From contig JANQID010000067.1 in the NCBI GenBank assembly GCA_028282325.1, forward strand, positions 1 to 64,000: a stretch of 64,000 nucleotides of DNA, given 5' to 3'. Positions within the stretch are counted from its first letter, which is position 1. Every line of letters begins with the position of its first letter. The stretch comes from Chloroflexaceae bacterium. Lineage in GTDB: Bacteria; Chloroflexota; Chloroflexia; Chloroflexales; Chloroflexaceae. The notes beneath the pieces are model-generated. The model was not told the DNA's origin and searched no databases. It saw only the letters and a list, made by a program, of their open reading frames with translations. The position numbers were made by a program, and so were the translations under genes. This document shows, one piece after another, positions 51,384-61,378 of the stretch.

Positions 51384-51815
51384 ATGATGAACACGGCAAC
51401 CTACCCTACATCCGCGCAGGAGTTAATCCGCAATTCTGAGATTGGGCGATCGCTGCACACTGTCTGGCAGCCGCAGCCTGACGACCTAGTCTTGAACGTA
51501 AACCACAATGGCAGTGGTGTGCCAGTAACCGCCGCGTCGGTCTATCATGCAGTTGCCGGCCCAGACAAAGGCTGGAACGCCGGCTGGCGCTGGTGTCCAC
51601 GCCTGGATGATCTGGTCAGTGAACAAGGACTTGTCAGCCAGATCGGCGGCTCGTTTTTGCTGCAGGAATTGCCGTTGCCCGAACAAACAATGCATTGGCA
51701 TGCAACGCTGTCGCACGAGGATCAGCATGTCGATGCGTTCGGCGATCACCCGATCACTGCATGCATCAAACTATGGACGGAAATTACCGCTGCCAGCAGC
51801 GAAATGAATGTATAG
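51384..51815 (+). CDS. Unknown 143-residue protein
   Basis: No family is recognised. The start follows AAGGGAG, and a clear terminator follows at 51937-51976, so the gene is likely real. The protein has no signal peptide or membrane segment, is rich in His, Trp and acidic residues (GWNAGWRWCPRLDDLV, HWHATLSHEDQHVD) and is probably a small globular cytosolic protein. A pair of 20-bp repeats lies upstream, suggesting specific regulation, possibly by the divergently encoded AP2-domain protein. That link is inference. Confidence 0.65.
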   Translation: MMNTATYPTSAQELIRNSEIGRSLHTVWQPQPDDLVLNVNHNGSGVPVTAASVYHAVAGPDKGWNAGWRWCPRLDDLVSEQGLVSQIGGSFLLQELPLPEQTMHWHATLSHEDQHVDAFGDHPITACIKLWTEITAASSEMNV

Positions 51816-51936
51816 CGTTTGACGCTAATTGCATCGGCAGACGGCGCAACTATATCAACTCGTTCTAAGTCTAATATCTGGCTCTCGTTAAGGTTGTTTC
51901 ACTGCACGTAGTTGTATTTTTTCGATGCAAGTGTCA

Positions 51937-51976
51937 GAAAAAGCGCTAAAGCGGTAATCCGCCACGCGCTTTTTTG
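51937..51976 (+). terminator. Intrinsic terminator after the unknown gene
   Basis: aaaaagcgc ... gcgg taat ccgc ... gcgctttttt forms a two-part stem ending in TTTTTT. It lies about 120 bp after the stop of the gene at 51384. Confidence 0.8.
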
Positions 51977-51999
51977 TTTGGTTCAACCACGGAAGCATA

Positions 52000-52145
52000 T
52001 TACGAAGGCGCATTGGATTTGATCGTGTGATTGACCGATTGTTTGATCAGTGCGGTCAACGTCGCCAGGTCTACATCGTCGATGCTTTTGATGTAGAGGC
52101 AAGCTTTCCCGATTTATGGTATCCGCCGCTAGCGGCGAAGGCATG
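52000..52145 (-). pseudogene. Possible remnant of a DUF1801-type protein C-terminus
   Basis: On the minus strand two frames give GGYHKSGK and then CLYIKSIDDVDLATLTALIK with a stop at 52000-52002, resembling the GKSCLYIKRL..DVD end of DUF1801 proteins but with a frameshift between the pieces. The rest of the gap 51977-52327 has no intact gene; an open stretch upstream (around 52150-52240) has no family that I recognise. Confidence 0.35.
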
Positions 52146-52327
52146 AGAATGATGCGGCGTTGGCTATGGTAGAAGCGGGAGAAGATTGCGAGGACCATCA
52201 ACGGGTTGAAGATCGGCGGGTTGAGATGGGGCGCGGCGGTGAACGCCAGCCGGTGATCGGCGGTCTAGAGTATGCGCCCGTTCATACGCCGCAGGCGGCC
52301 ATTACCTGCATAACCTGGATGTGGCGG

Positions 52328-55300
52328 CTATCGGCTATGATCCTCGGCTATGCGCAGCGATAGCACTCTCGATGCGCTGTCGTCGCCCATCGTAATACCG
52401 TAGAGCGTGTCGGCGGCCTCGATCGTTCCCCGGTTGTGAGTAATCAGCAGAAACTGCGTGCGCCGGGTTAGGTCATCCAGCGCCGCGCGGAAACGCCCCA
52501 CGTTCGACTCGTCGAGCGCCGCGTCCACCTCGTCGAGGATACAGAACGGGCTGGGGTTGACGGTAAGAATGGCGAAGAGCAGCGCCGACGCGGTCAGGGC
52601 ACGCTCGCCGCCGGAAAGCAGTGAGATGTTTTGCTGGCGCTTGCCGGGTGGGCGGGCGCTGATTTCGACGCCGACGGTGCGTCCGTTGGCTGCGGGTGTG
52701 GTCGTTTCGGCGGCGCTTGCTGCATCCTCGATTCCGTTGCGTGCGCCGCCGACCAGGTTCAGACGCGCGGTTCCGCCGCCAAAGAGCCGGGTGAACTGGC
52801 GCTCGAACTCGGCGGCGACTGCGCTAAACGTCGCTGTGAAGCGATCGTGCATCGCCGCATCCAATTCGCTGATCAGCTCTTTCAGCGTCTCGCGGGCTTG
52901 GCGCAGATCATCGAGCTGGGTGCTCAGAAAATGTTGGCGCTCGGCGGTCTGCTCGTACTCTTCGAGCGCCAGCGGGTTGACGACGCCCAGGCGCGTGATC
53001 CGGTCGCGCAACGTCTGGATGGATGCTTGCAGCGCTGCAATGTCATCGGCGGACGGCGCATCCGCGTCGGGCGATTCGGCTTTGGTTTGCGTCGGGTCGA
53101 TCTGTTCGGCGGCGGCGCGCTCGAAGACGCTCTCCAGCCGATCGCGGGCACGCTGGCTATCGAGCGCGGCGCGATTGGACGCCCCTTCCCGTCCGAGCAG
53201 TGTCGCCGTAGCTTCGGTTTCACGCTGCTCCAGTGCAACCAGGCGGGATTCATCGGCCTCAAGCTCAGCCTCAGCCGGATCGATCTCGGCCCGCAGTGCG
53301 TCGATCTCGGCGAGCAACGCGTGGTGGCTGGCGGCGAAGCGGTCGTGGTCGGCGCGCAGTTGGTCGCGCTCGCTGACCAGGCGTTCCCCGACCTGATCCG
53401 CCTGCCCTGCCTGAGCAACCAGGCGTTGCAGATTCTGACGGTGGGTCGCGATCAGTGTGCGCTGCGCTTTAACCTGACTCTCGGCGCCGGCGACGGCGGT
53501 GCGCAAGTTGGCGAAGTGTTCCTGAGCCGCGCGGTCGGCCTCGCTCTCGCTGGCCTGGCGGGCGCGCAAGGTATCGAGGCGTTGCTGAGCGGCGACGGCG
53601 TTTTCCTCGGCGGCGATGCGGCGGGATTCTAGATCGAGCGCCGGCTGTTCAAGCGCGGCGCTGTCCCGCATAACCGTCTCGCGGCGCTGCTGTTGCCAGG
53701 TGCGCTCTTGTTCGGCCTGGGCCGTACGGCGACTGGCGCTATCAAGCGCGGCGCGCGTGGCGTCGTTTTGGCGCACGGCCTCACGCAGGCGGGCCTCGCC
53801 CGCGCGGAGGACGTTCGTCGCCGCTTCGAGCTGCGCTTCCAGGTTGCGCTTGCGTTCTTCGGCCTGCTGAATCGCTCTTTGCGCAGCGGCGACGCGTTCG
53901 GGCAGCTCGCGCAGATCGCGTTCGCGGCGCAGCGTGCCCGACTCTTTTGTCGCCGCACCGCCGGTAACTGCACCGCCGGTAATGACCTGCTCGCCCGCCA
54001 GCGTCACGATAGTCCAGCCGCCGGAGAGCCGCCGCAGCTCTTCGCGTGCAACGGCAAGATCGCGCACTACGCGCGTGCGACCGAGCAGATATTCGACCAC
54101 CGCACGATAGCGCTCATCATATTCGACTAGGTCGGCGGCCACGCCGAGAATCGCGTCGGTGCGCGTCTTGTGCGCTTCGGAGCTTCCCCCGCGCGATGTG
54201 TTTTTGAGCGTGTCCAACGGCAGAAACGTCGCCCGGCCCTGCCCGCCGCGTTTGAGTTCGGCGATGGCATCTTCGGCGTCGCGCCAAGTTTCGACGACGA
54301 TGTTTTGTAGTCGCGAGCCGAGTGCAACTTCAATCGCGGTTTCCAGCTCGGCGGGCGTGCGGATAATCGACGACACCAGCGCGAAATCTATGCGCCCGGT
54401 GCGTTCGGCCCATTGCAGCGCCGCCTTGACGCCCGCAAATGTTCCGGCGTGGGATCGCGCCAGCCGGCTGAGCGTTTCCAGGCGCGCCTCGGCATCGGCG
54501 TGGGTGCGGCGGGCGGCGGCCAGTTCCTCATCGGCGGCGGCGCGGTTGCTGCGCAGGTCATCGAGTTCGGTGCGGGCGGCGGTCAATGCTTCCTCGGCGG
54601 CGGCGTGCTGATCCTCGGCGGCGGTCAGGGCGGTGCGGGCGGCGTCAACCTGTTCGCGAGCCGCATTCAGGCGCGTGTCGGCCTGCGCCAGCGCGGCGTC
54701 GAGTTCGATCTGCTCTTTCTGCAACCGCTCGCGCTGAGCGGCAAGCTGTTCGGCGCGGGTGCGCAGTTCGACGACGGCGGCGCTCGCTTGCAATGACGCA
54801 TCCTGCGCATCGTTGATCATTCGCGTCAGTTCGCGCCGCGCGGCTTCGGCGGCGGTGATTTCGGTCTGGCAACCGGCCAGCCGAGTCTGGCGTTCGGCCA
54901 GTTCGGCTTCGGCGGCGGCCAGTTCGGCTTCGGCGGCGGTCAGTTCACGTTCCGCCTCCGAACGGCGCAACTCCAGATCCTGGCGATTGCGCTCTAGATC
55001 CTCGGCGCGCCGGTTCAGCGCGGCCAGACGTTCCTCAGCCACCGCCAGCTCGCGCTGAATCACCTCGGCGCGAGTGTGCAACGAACTGCCGCGCTGGTGT
55101 AGCTGGCCGAGATGTTCGCGGCGGGCGCGGGATTCCTCGCGGGTGGCGCGCAACTCGACGGCGACGCTTGCCTGGGTTGCGCGGGCGCGTTCCAATTCAG
55201 CCGCCAGTTGTTCGTCCGCCTGCTCGGCGCGGATCAACTCGGCGCGGGCGGCGCGCCACTGAGCGGCATATGAGCGCGTGAGCAGGTCGCGCAACTCATC

Positions 55301-55948
55301 ATTCAACTGGCGCTGCTGGCGGGCCTGCGTCGCCTGGCGCTTGAGCGAGCGCAGACGCGGTTCCAACTCTCCCAGCAGATCGGACAGGCGTTGCAAATTG
55401 GCGTCGGTTTCGCGCAGCCGCCGCAGCGCCTCATTCTTACGCATCTCGAACCCGCCGATCTCGGCGGCGTCCTCAAACAGGCGGCGGCGCTCTTCGGGAC
55501 GCAGGGTCAGCGCGGCATCCACCAGACCCTGGTTGATGATCGTATATGAGCCGCCCAACGACGCGACGGCGGCCTGTACGTCGCGCAAGCGCACGCGGTT
55601 GCGGTTGATGAAATATTCGTTGTCACCGGTGCGTGTCGCCCGGCGTGTAATCGCCACCTCGTCGAAGGCCAGCGGCAACAACCGGTCGCTGTTGTCGATG
55701 ATCAACGAGACCTCGGCCAGACCGGCTGGCGCGCGCCGACCGCCGCCGCTGAACAGCAGTTCTTCGGTGCGTTTGCAGCGCAGCGCCGCATAGCTCTGCT
55801 CACCAAGCACCCAGCGCACCGCGTCGGCGACGTTGCTCTTGCCAGAGCCATTCGGCCCGACGATTGCGGTAACGCCGGGTTGGAACTCGAAGACGGCGCG
55901 TTGAGCGAACGTTTTGAAGCCCTGGATTTCGAGACGTTTGAGATACAT
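52328..55948 (-). CDS. smc: Chromosome segregation protein SMC
   Basis: This 1206-residue chromosome-organising ATPase opens [20 protein letters not shown]. Walker A is GPNGSGKSN (about residues 33-41), with the R-loop and [12 protein letters not shown] following. Long coiled-coil arms (about 170-500 and 670-1010, rich in Ala, Arg, Glu) flank the hinge (about 515-640; [40 protein letters not shown]). At the C-terminus are the signature [16 protein letters not shown] and Walker [20 protein letters not shown] dimers with ScpA/ScpB compact and separate chromosomes. ATG 55948 gives the standard start; earlier in-frame starts to 56080 are unconserved. No scpA or scpB is adjacent. Confidence 0.95.
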   Translation of the reverse strand: MYLKRLEIQGFKTFAQRAVFEFQPGVTAIVGPNGSGKSNVADAVRWVLGEQSYAALRCKRTEELLFSGGGRRAPAGLAEVSLIIDNSDRLLPLAFDEVAITRRATRTGDNEYFINRNRVRLRDVQAAVASLGGSYTIINQGLVDAALTLRPEERRRLFEDAAEIGGFEMRKNEALRRLRETDANLQRLSDLLGELEPRLRSLKRQATQARQQRQLNDELRDLLTRSYAAQWRAARAELIRAEQADEQLAAELERARATQASVAVELRATREESRARREHLGQLHQRGSSLHTRAEVIQRELAVAEERLAALNRRAEDLERNRQDLELRRSEAERELTAAEAELAAAEAELAERQTRLAGCQTEITAAEAARRELTRMINDAQDASLQASAAVVELRTRAEQLAAQRERLQKEQIELDAALAQADTRLNAAREQVDAARTALTAAEDQHAAAEEALTAARTELDDLRSNRAAADEELAAARRTHADAEARLETLSRLARSHAGTFAGVKAALQWAERTGRIDFALVSSIIRTPAELETAIEVALGSRLQNIVVETWRDAEDAIAELKRGGQGRATFLPLDTLKNTSRGGSSEAHKTRTDAILGVAADLVEYDERYRAVVEYLLGRTRVVRDLAVAREELRRLSGGWTIVTLAGEQVITGGAVTGGAATKESGTLRRERDLRELPERVAAAQRAIQQAEERKRNLEAQLEAATNVLRAGEARLREAVRQNDATRAALDSASRRTAQAEQERTWQQQRRETVMRDSAALEQPALDLESRRIAAEENAVAAQQRLDTLRARQASESEADRAAQEHFANLRTAVAGAESQVKAQRTLIATHRQNLQRLVAQAGQADQVGERLVSERDQLRADHDRFAASHHALLAEIDALRAEIDPAEAELEADESRLVALEQRETEATATLLGREGASNRAALDSQRARDRLESVFERAAAEQIDPTQTKAESPDADAPSADDIAALQASIQTLRDRITRLGVVNPLALEEYEQTAERQHFLSTQLDDLRQARETLKELISELDAAMHDRFTATFSAVAAEFERQFTRLFGGGTARLNLVGGARNGIEDAASAAETTTPAANGRTVGVEISARPPGKRQQNISLLSGGERALTASALLFAILTVNPSPFCILDEVDAALDESNVGRFRAALDDLTRRTQFLLITHNRGTIEAADTLYGITMGDDSASRVLSLRIAEDHSR

Positions 55949-56037
55949 AGCCGATAGCCGAGAATTCGATAACCGATAGGAGCGCGCGCTTCCAGCGTGC
56001 GATTGAACATCGCAGCGGGGAGATCGCAGCGGGTCGG

Positions 56038-56050
56038 GACCTGACAGGTC
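56038..56050. repeat. Palindrome GACCTGACAGGTC upstream of smc
   Basis: A 13-bp perfect palindrome (central A) lies in the 150-bp space between smc and the AhpD-like gene. It is related to the AACCTGTCAGGTT and AACCTGATAGGTT palindromes at 3685 and 34896. The same space has short repeats of cgatag. Role unknown. Confidence 0.35.
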
Positions 56051-56101
56051 TTCACTGGCCGAGCGCGCGACGGGATGCACTGCGCCGCAATCTAACCCTT
56101 T

Positions 56102-57145
56102 TCATTCGCTCTGACGCGCCGCGGGCATATGAGTAGCCAATGCCCTTTCGGCGACAATACTACGCGCGGTGGTCAAACTGGCCCAGGCCAGCGCGGCGAG
56201 GAGTTGGCCCTCACCGGGAAAATGCACTGCGAACGCTTCCACCACGCCAGCGCCGATCTGATAGGGCGCAAACGCCGTGAGTAGCGCCAGATGTCCGGCG
56301 GTCTGAGACCGCGCATCCAGATGACGAATCGCCTCCTTAACCCACTGCCGGCTCAACCCCGGATCGCTGCCATCCCAGTCGTGTAGCCGCTCGCGCACCA
56401 GATCGCGCACCTCAATCGGCAGCACCGCCTCGCCAAAACGATCGACGACGGCGGCGAAGCGTGCGAGCGCCCCCGCGACATACGGCGACGACGCGGCCCA
56501 GGCCAGATCGCTGGGTAACGGTGCTTCCGGCAGCAGATCCAGCGAGCTTCCCGGAAGCTTGGCCCGGTGCGTGGCTTGAGCGAACATCCAACCCGCCACC
56601 CGCTTCAGCGGCGCCCTGAGCCAGCGGTTATTGAGGGGCAGCGGCGTATCGTCCAGCAACACGCTTACCATACGATTGATGTAATGGAAAATCAGCGCTG
56701 TGCCGATGATCTCCGGCGCGTCGGCGGCGGTGAACGGCGGTGTTTGCAGGGTAGTCGCGTTTCGGGGGTGCAAGGCGGCAGCCCACTCGATGATCGCACG
56801 CAATGCCGGGTCGGACAGCGTTTCCGGTCGTTCGATCGCAGCGGCGGCGCGGGTATCGAGCGCATACAGCATAATTGTGTGTGCGTCCACGCAATACGGG
56901 CACCGGTTGATGCGCGAGATAGTCGTAGCCACCGCCTCTTTGTAATCACGCCGGACATGGCCGACTACCAGCGTCTCGCGGCACGCCATCCACACGCCGG
57001 CCAGCAAGCGCGGCATCGGCGAATGCAGGGTGAACGGTTCGACAAGCGCGCCGAAATCGCGTTGAACCTGATCATAGGTCAGGGCGACGAGTTCGTCGGC
57101 GGCATGTGCTGGAACAGGTTTTATATATTTGATAGCCATAGGCAT
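56102..57145 (-). CDS. AhpD/carboxymuconolactone decarboxylase-like protein
   Basis: This 347-residue protein has the AhpD-like core motif INRCPYCVDAHTIMLYA (about residues 78-94, CxxC followed by His), typical of peroxidase-linked disulfide reductases of the CMD/AhpD superfamily. The C-terminal half (about 200-345) lacks the second copy of the CxxC motif and has no other feature that I recognise. It may act in peroxide or thiol redox chemistry, but the substrate is unknown. Its ATG at 57145 overlaps the stop of the upstream reductase gene (TAATG), so translation is coupled. It is the last gene of a three-gene operon. Confidence 0.75.
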   Translation of the reverse strand: MPMAIKYIKPVPAHAADELVALTYDQVQRDFGALVEPFTLHSPMPRLLAGVWMACRETLVVGHVRRDYKEAVATTISRINRCPYCVDAHTIMLYALDTRAAAAIERPETLSDPALRAIIEWAAALHPRNATTLQTPPFTAADAPEIIGTALIFHYINRMVSVLLDDTPLPLNNRWLRAPLKRVAGWMFAQATHRAKLPGSSLDLLPEAPLPSDLAWAASSPYVAGALARFAAVVDRFGEAVLPIEVRDLVRERLHDWDGSDPGLSRQWVKEAIRHLDARSQTAGHLALLTAFAPYQIGAGVVEAFAVHFPGEGQLLAALAWASLTTARSIVAERALATHMPAARQSE

Positions 57146-58083
57146 TATAGCGTCGGAGGCGTTTGCGCCTCAGGCTCCTCCTCGACCAGACTTGGTCGCA
57201 ACGCCAGACTCTGCTCTCGCGCCAGTCGTGCAAAGAAATCGCCTAGGCGGCGGCTGCCAACGCATGGTCCGGTCATATCCGGCGTCGAGAAGGCGAACTC
57301 CAGGAATTTGAACAGCGTATACGCATTCTCGTGACCGACGAAGCGCGCCGCGTCAGCCATCAGGCTCACCATTTTGAGCGGCATATAACGAATCTTCGGT
57401 GGAAGGCCCAATGTCTTGAACGCCAGTCGGGCCATCTCTTCGCGGGTGAAGATTTCTGGCCCGCCAATGGGTACAAGCGTGTTGCGCTGATTGCCGGCGG
57501 CGATCATCCGCGCGACCTCCTCGCCGAAGTCAAGACCGTGAAGCGGGTTGATGCGCACGTTGGGATCGCCGGCAACGTAGAGAACTCCACGCTGGCGCGC
57601 CGAACGCAGCAGATAGCCGATGTCATTGTAGAAGCCGGTTGGCTGATAGATCAGGTAATCCAGCCCCGATGCGCGAATGGCGGCCGCCACACCCTCGCGG
57701 ATCTCGGCAACCGGGCTGACGGCGGCCATTTCTGGGCCACGCAGCACGCTGACGAACGCGAAGGTGTTGACGCGAGCGCGGCGGGCCTCATCGAGCAACG
57801 CCAGATTGCCGTGATAGTCCACTTCCCAGAGCGACGGTTTGCGATTGACGATGTACATGCCGATCGATGAGAAGATAACATCAACGCCGTCGCATAGCCC
57901 GCGCAACGTTTCCGGCTGCGTAACCTCGGCGACAAATGGCTCGACCTTGCCGACCAGATCATGCGGAATGCGCTTGACATCGCGCGTGAGAACCCGCACG
58001 TCGAACAAGCCGCTGCTTACGCATGCACGTGCGACATTGCCGCCAACATACCCTGTCGCTCCGGCAATCACGATCTTGATCAT
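57145..58083 (-). CDS. NmrA-like NAD(P)-binding reductase (atypical SDR)
   Basis: This 312-residue protein starts MIKIVIAGATGYVGGNVARA, the Rossmann motif GxTGYVG of atypical short-chain dehydrogenases. It continues with VRVLTRD (about 27-33), GVDVIFSSIGMY (about 60-71) and VNTFAFVSVL (about 95-104). There is no YxxxK catalytic pair, so a sensor-type or isoflavone-reductase-like role is possible. The start at 58083 follows GGGAGGG. It lies between a membrane-protein gene and the AhpD-like gene with almost no gaps. Substrate unknown. Confidence 0.8.
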   Translation of the reverse strand: MIKIVIAGATGYVGGNVARACVSSGLFDVRVLTRDVKRIPHDLVGKVEPFVAEVTQPETLRGLCDGVDVIFSSIGMYIVNRKPSLWEVDYHGNLALLDEARRARVNTFAFVSVLRGPEMAAVSPVAEIREGVAAAIRASGLDYLIYQPTGFYNDIGYLLRSARQRGVLYVAGDPNVRINPLHGLDFGEEVARMIAAGNQRNTLVPIGGPEIFTREEMARLAFKTLGLPPKIRYMPLKMVSLMADAARFVGHENAYTLFKFLEFAFSTPDMTGPCVGSRRLGDFFARLAREQSLALRPSLVEEEPEAQTPPTL

Positions 58084-58085
58084 TA

Positions 58086-58790
58086 CTACCCTCCCTGGCG
58101 TCTGGACGACTCCGCTGTCGCGAATGGCGCCATTGCGCCAACCCGTAGATAACTCTCGAACAAAATGAGACTGATAAGCAATATGACTTCGAGACCGTTG
58201 GTAATCAGGCTGAGGTTCTCGGACCCTAAGGGTGCAGCCGCACCGCTGCCCAGCAGCACAACCAGCGCCGCCAGCGCCATCCATGGCCACCCCCGCGCCC
58301 GCCAGATCGCGCTGCCGGTGATCAATGCCGCTATGGTGATCGCGATGCCCGACGCCGATGGGCCGGCTTCTTCAGGGACGTAGCGCACATAGCCATGCAC
58401 GGCAAGGGGAACAAACTCAAAGTGGGCAAACTCGAACAGGCCAAATGCGATGAGTGCTCCAATGATCATCCATGTCGCCATCCGTGCCGTGCGAGATAGA
58501 GTCCATTCAACCCCGGCCTGGCGCGCCTGATCGATGACAATAAAGACGAAGAATGGCGAAAACACTGCGTGCGAGAAATAACGCGGCATACTGAGCGCGA
58601 AGAGCAGCGGACCGGCGCTCAGCACCGAGCCGAGCGCGAGAACGAGATTCTCATAGACCAGAAAGCCCAGCATCGCGATTATGAGAACCGCACTCCAGCT
58701 CCATGATGCGGATTGACGAGACAGCATAATCATCCAAGCCAGCAGGACGATCTCGATGAACAGGTAGGCAAGATGAAAAACGCCGGCCAT
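58086..58790 (-). CDS. Multi-pass membrane protein of unknown function
   Basis: This 234-residue protein has about seven predicted membrane helices (near residues 5-23, 30-50, 55-75, 78-98, 107-130, 148-168, 173-190, 200-220) and short loops. It has no recognised family. A conserved-looking loop is SMPRYFSHAVFSPFF (about 67-81). The start at 58790 follows GAGGA; the earlier in-frame ATG at 58937 adds 49 unconserved residues. It is the first gene of the operon with the NmrA-like and AhpD-like genes (2 bp gap to the next), suggesting a membrane-linked redox function; this is inference. Confidence 0.7.
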   Translation of the reverse strand: MAGVFHLAYLFIEIVLLAWMIMLSRQSASWSWSAVLIIAMLGFLVYENLVLALGSVLSAGPLLFALSMPRYFSHAVFSPFFVFIVIDQARQAGVEWTLSRTARMATWMIIGALIAFGLFEFAHFEFVPLAVHGYVRYVPEEAGPSASGIAITIAALITGSAIWRARGWPWMALAALVVLLGSGAAAPLGSENLSLITNGLEVILLISLILFESYLRVGAMAPFATAESSRRQGG

Positions 58791-59039
58791 GAAATCCTCG
58801 CTCACATCCGAACCACACCTCCGCTTCAGGCAGGGAAACCTCGGTTTGGGGATGAACACCGGAACTGCGTCTAGTTTATCCAGATTGCGTAGATTGGCAA
58901 CTCGCCCACCGATGACTGCTTCCCAGTCGGTCAGCACATCTCCGTCACCGGTGATAACGCATCGACGCTTCCGTGAGTCTGGGTATGCCCCTGTTTCATG
59001 CAGCAGCGTCTAAGGTTGGTTGACATAAAATCGTGGCAT

Positions 59040-60158
59040 TTACATCGGCAGGACGATCAGCTCCCGCTCGAACGAGGTCAGGCTGTGTCCGCCGTCCGTC
59101 GCGACTACCACATCGTCTTCGATGCGCACCCCGCCCAAACCGGGTACGTAGATGCCCGGTTCGATCGTGAACGTGACGCCCGCAGGCAGAGGATCAACGC
59201 TACCGGACATAATATTCGGCAGCTCATGCACCTCCAGACCCAGGCCGTGACCGGTGCGATGGATGAAGCGCTCGCCATAGCCGCCGTCGGTGATGACCTC
59301 GCGCGCGGCTTGATCGATCCGCTCACCGGTGATGTTGGGACAGACCGCTGCACGTCCGGCGATATTTGCCGCCAACACCAGTTCATAGATTCGTCGCGCC
59401 TCTATGCCGGGATCGCCTAGCGCAACCGTGCGGGTGATGTCGGAGAGATAGCCCTGATAGATCGCGCCGCAATCGATGATGATCAGGTCGCCGGGTTGGA
59501 AGGCACGGTCGCTGTTGATGTGATGCGGGTTGGCGCTGTTGGGTCCGCTGGCGATGATGTTGGGAAAACTCTCGCCTTCGCCGCCTGCCGCCGCTATTGC
59601 ATCCGCGCAGATTGATGAGAGTTGGCGCTCGGTCATGCCGGGACGGATCTTCGTGATCGTCTCGTGCAAGGCAACCTCGACAATACGGGCGGCTTCGGCC
59701 ATTGCGGTCAGTTCGTCGGCATCTTTGACCATACGCATGTTGGCCAGGATTCGGGTGGCGTCGCTGGTCTGGACGCCGGGCAAGGCTTGCTCCAATGCCC
59801 GCAATTCCATCACCCGCATCACCCGGTGTTCGATGCCCAGCGGCTTGCCGCGCAATGCTGGATCGATCGCCGCATCGAGTGCGGCACGCAACGCAGCGTC
59901 AGGGCCGTCGGCGTCGAGCCACGGAAAATAGTGCATCGGCAGGCGGGCGCGCGCTTCGGCCTGGGTCTGATCCAGCGCCGGGATCGCGAAACAGGGTGTG
60001 GAGCCGTCGGCAGGGAAGATCGCCAGCGTCAGACGCTCTCCACGATGAAACTTCAGTCCGGTGAGATAGTGCAGATTCGCGTCCGGCATCAAAACCAGCG
60101 CGGCCAGGTTATGCTCGTGCATCGCGGCGGTGAGCCGGGCAAGGCGGTCAGTGCTCAT
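59040..60158 (-). CDS. M24-family Xaa-Pro dipeptidase/aminopeptidase
   Basis: This 372-residue metallopeptidase cleaves Xaa-Pro peptides. The N-terminal creatinase-like domain (about 1-130) includes ALVLMPDANLHYLTGLKFHR. The C-terminal pita-bread fold has the metal ligands: Asp in IIIDCGAIYQGYLSDITRT (two), His in HRTGHGLGLEVHE, Glu in FTIEPGIY and Glu in VRIEDDV. The ATG at 60158 has AAGGAG 9 bases upstream; the ATG at 60167 is too close to it. Family-level assignment is firm; PepP or PepQ type is not distinguished. The 80 bp between it and the tail end of the membrane-protein region hold nothing recognised. Confidence 0.9.
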   Translation of the reverse strand: MSTDRLARLTAAMHEHNLAALVLMPDANLHYLTGLKFHRGERLTLAIFPADGSTPCFAIPALDQTQAEARARLPMHYFPWLDADGPDAALRAALDAAIDPALRGKPLGIEHRVMRVMELRALEQALPGVQTSDATRILANMRMVKDADELTAMAEAARIVEVALHETITKIRPGMTERQLSSICADAIAAAGGEGESFPNIIASGPNSANPHHINSDRAFQPGDLIIIDCGAIYQGYLSDITRTVALGDPGIEARRIYELVLAANIAGRAAVCPNITGERIDQAAREVITDGGYGERFIHRTGHGLGLEVHELPNIMSGSVDPLPAGVTFTIEPGIYVPGLGGVRIEDDVVVATDGGHSLTSFERELIVLPM

Positions 60159-60272
60159 CGGCGACATCTCCTTATCGAGCGTTCACGCAATGTGGATATG
60201 AGTGCGGCAGTTGTGGATGGATCTATTGTACCATTCCTGGCAGAACTTTCCACCCCCAAATACGAAGCAACC

Positions 60273-60308
60273 ATATGTGCAACATAGGATATGATATGTT
60301 GCGCATGT
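60273..60308. promoter_or_regulatory. Interrupted palindrome, candidate operator for the ABC exporter operon
   Basis: atatgtgcaacata (60273-60286) and tatgttgcgcatgt (60295-60308) are inverted repeats with 12 of 14 matching positions and an 8-bp spacer, about 160 bp before the ABC gene. The size and symmetry fit a dimeric regulator such as a TetR- or GntR-type protein. The rest of 60159-60469 contains only the putative -10 at 60417. Confidence 0.5.
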
Positions 60309-60416
60309 GGATTCTAAATTAAGCTGATTTCATAACACTTCAACCGATGTATGAGATGTATGAACAGATAATGCGTACGGATACGCTCATTGTACCACCC
60401 CCGCTGCATCCTGCGC

Positions 60417-60422
60417 TATAAT
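60417..60422 (+). promoter_or_regulatory. Probable -10 element of the ABC exporter operon
   Basis: TATAAT lies 48 bp before the start codon at 60470. No clear -35 at 17 bases is seen, which would fit an activated or regulated promoter. Confidence 0.45.
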
Positions 60423-60469
60423 AGCCGCACGCAGCGCGGTGATGTGGCAATGTTGCAGACGAAATATTT

Positions 60470-61378
60470 ATGTCAACCGATACGATCATCCAAACCGAGC
60501 ACCTGACCCGGCGTTATGACAAGCGCTTGGCCGTCGATGACCTCTCGCTGGAAGTGGAACGCGGTGAGGTGTTCGGCTTTCTGGGGCCGAACGGCGCCGG
60601 CAAAACCACCACCATCGCGATGTTGCTGGGGCTGGTGCGGCCCGACAGCGGGCGGGCGTTCGTGCGCAGCCACGATGTCCAGCAGGAGCCGGAAGCCGCC
60701 CTCGCTAGCGTCGGCGCGATGATCGAAGCCCCGGCGTTCTACCCCTATCTCAGCGGGCGCGACAATCTGCGTGTGTTGGCTCGCGCCGCCAATTTGCCCG
60801 ATCGCACGGCGGACGCTGCACTTGCCATCGTCGAATTGGAGCAGCGCGCCGGGGATCGCTTCCGCACCTATTCCCAGGGGATGAAGCAGCGTCTGGCTAT
60901 CGCTGCCACGCTGCTGGCCGACCCGGAGCTGATCTTGCTCGACGAGCCGACCAATGGCCTCGATCCGGCGGGCACGGTGGAAATCCGTGAGTTGATCAGC
61001 GCGCTGGCCAGAGGAGGGCGTACGATTTTTCTGTGCAGCCACATCCTCCACGAAGTCGAGCAGGTTTGCCGGCGCGTCGCCATCCTCAAGGAGGGGCGCA
61101 TCCTGGCCCAGGGCGCGGTCGATGATCTGCTGCACCGCGGCCAGCGGGTGCGTGTACGCGTGGCCGGCGATCCGGCGCGGGCGTATGACATATTACGTCA
61201 AGTTGATTGGATCGGCGCAATTGAGCGGCGCGACGATGTTCTGCTCATCGACGCTCCCGGCGAGCGCGCGCCCGACATCAACGCGCTCCTGGCGCGCAAC
61301 GATGTGCCGGTAGCCGAAATCCGCGCCGACGATCCCAGCCTGGAAGCATTCTTTCTGGAAGTCACAGGCCAGCCATGA
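60470..61378 (+). CDS. ABC exporter ATP-binding protein (ABC-2 type)
   Basis: This 302-residue ATPase has Walker A GPNGAGKTTT (about residues 39-48), signature YSQGMKQRLAIA (about 134-145), Walker B ELILLDEPTNGLDP (about 153-166) and the H-loop FLCSHILHEVEQ (about 188-199). The C-terminal 80 residues are the usual extension of CcmA/drug-exporter ATPases. It overlaps the permease gene by 4 bp (ATGA). The substrate (drug, lipid or antibiotic) cannot be read from sequence. Regulation by the upstream palindrome is possible. Confidence 0.88.
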   Translation: MSTDTIIQTEHLTRRYDKRLAVDDLSLEVERGEVFGFLGPNGAGKTTTIAMLLGLVRPDSGRAFVRSHDVQQEPEAALASVGAMIEAPAFYPYLSGRDNLRVLARAANLPDRTADAALAIVELEQRAGDRFRTYSQGMKQRLAIAATLLADPELILLDEPTNGLDPAGTVEIRELISALARGGRTIFLCSHILHEVEQVCRRVAILKEGRILAQGAVDDLLHRGQRVRVRVAGDPARAYDILRQVDWIGAIERRDDVLLIDAPGERAPDINALLARNDVPVAEIRADDPSLEAFFLEVTGQP

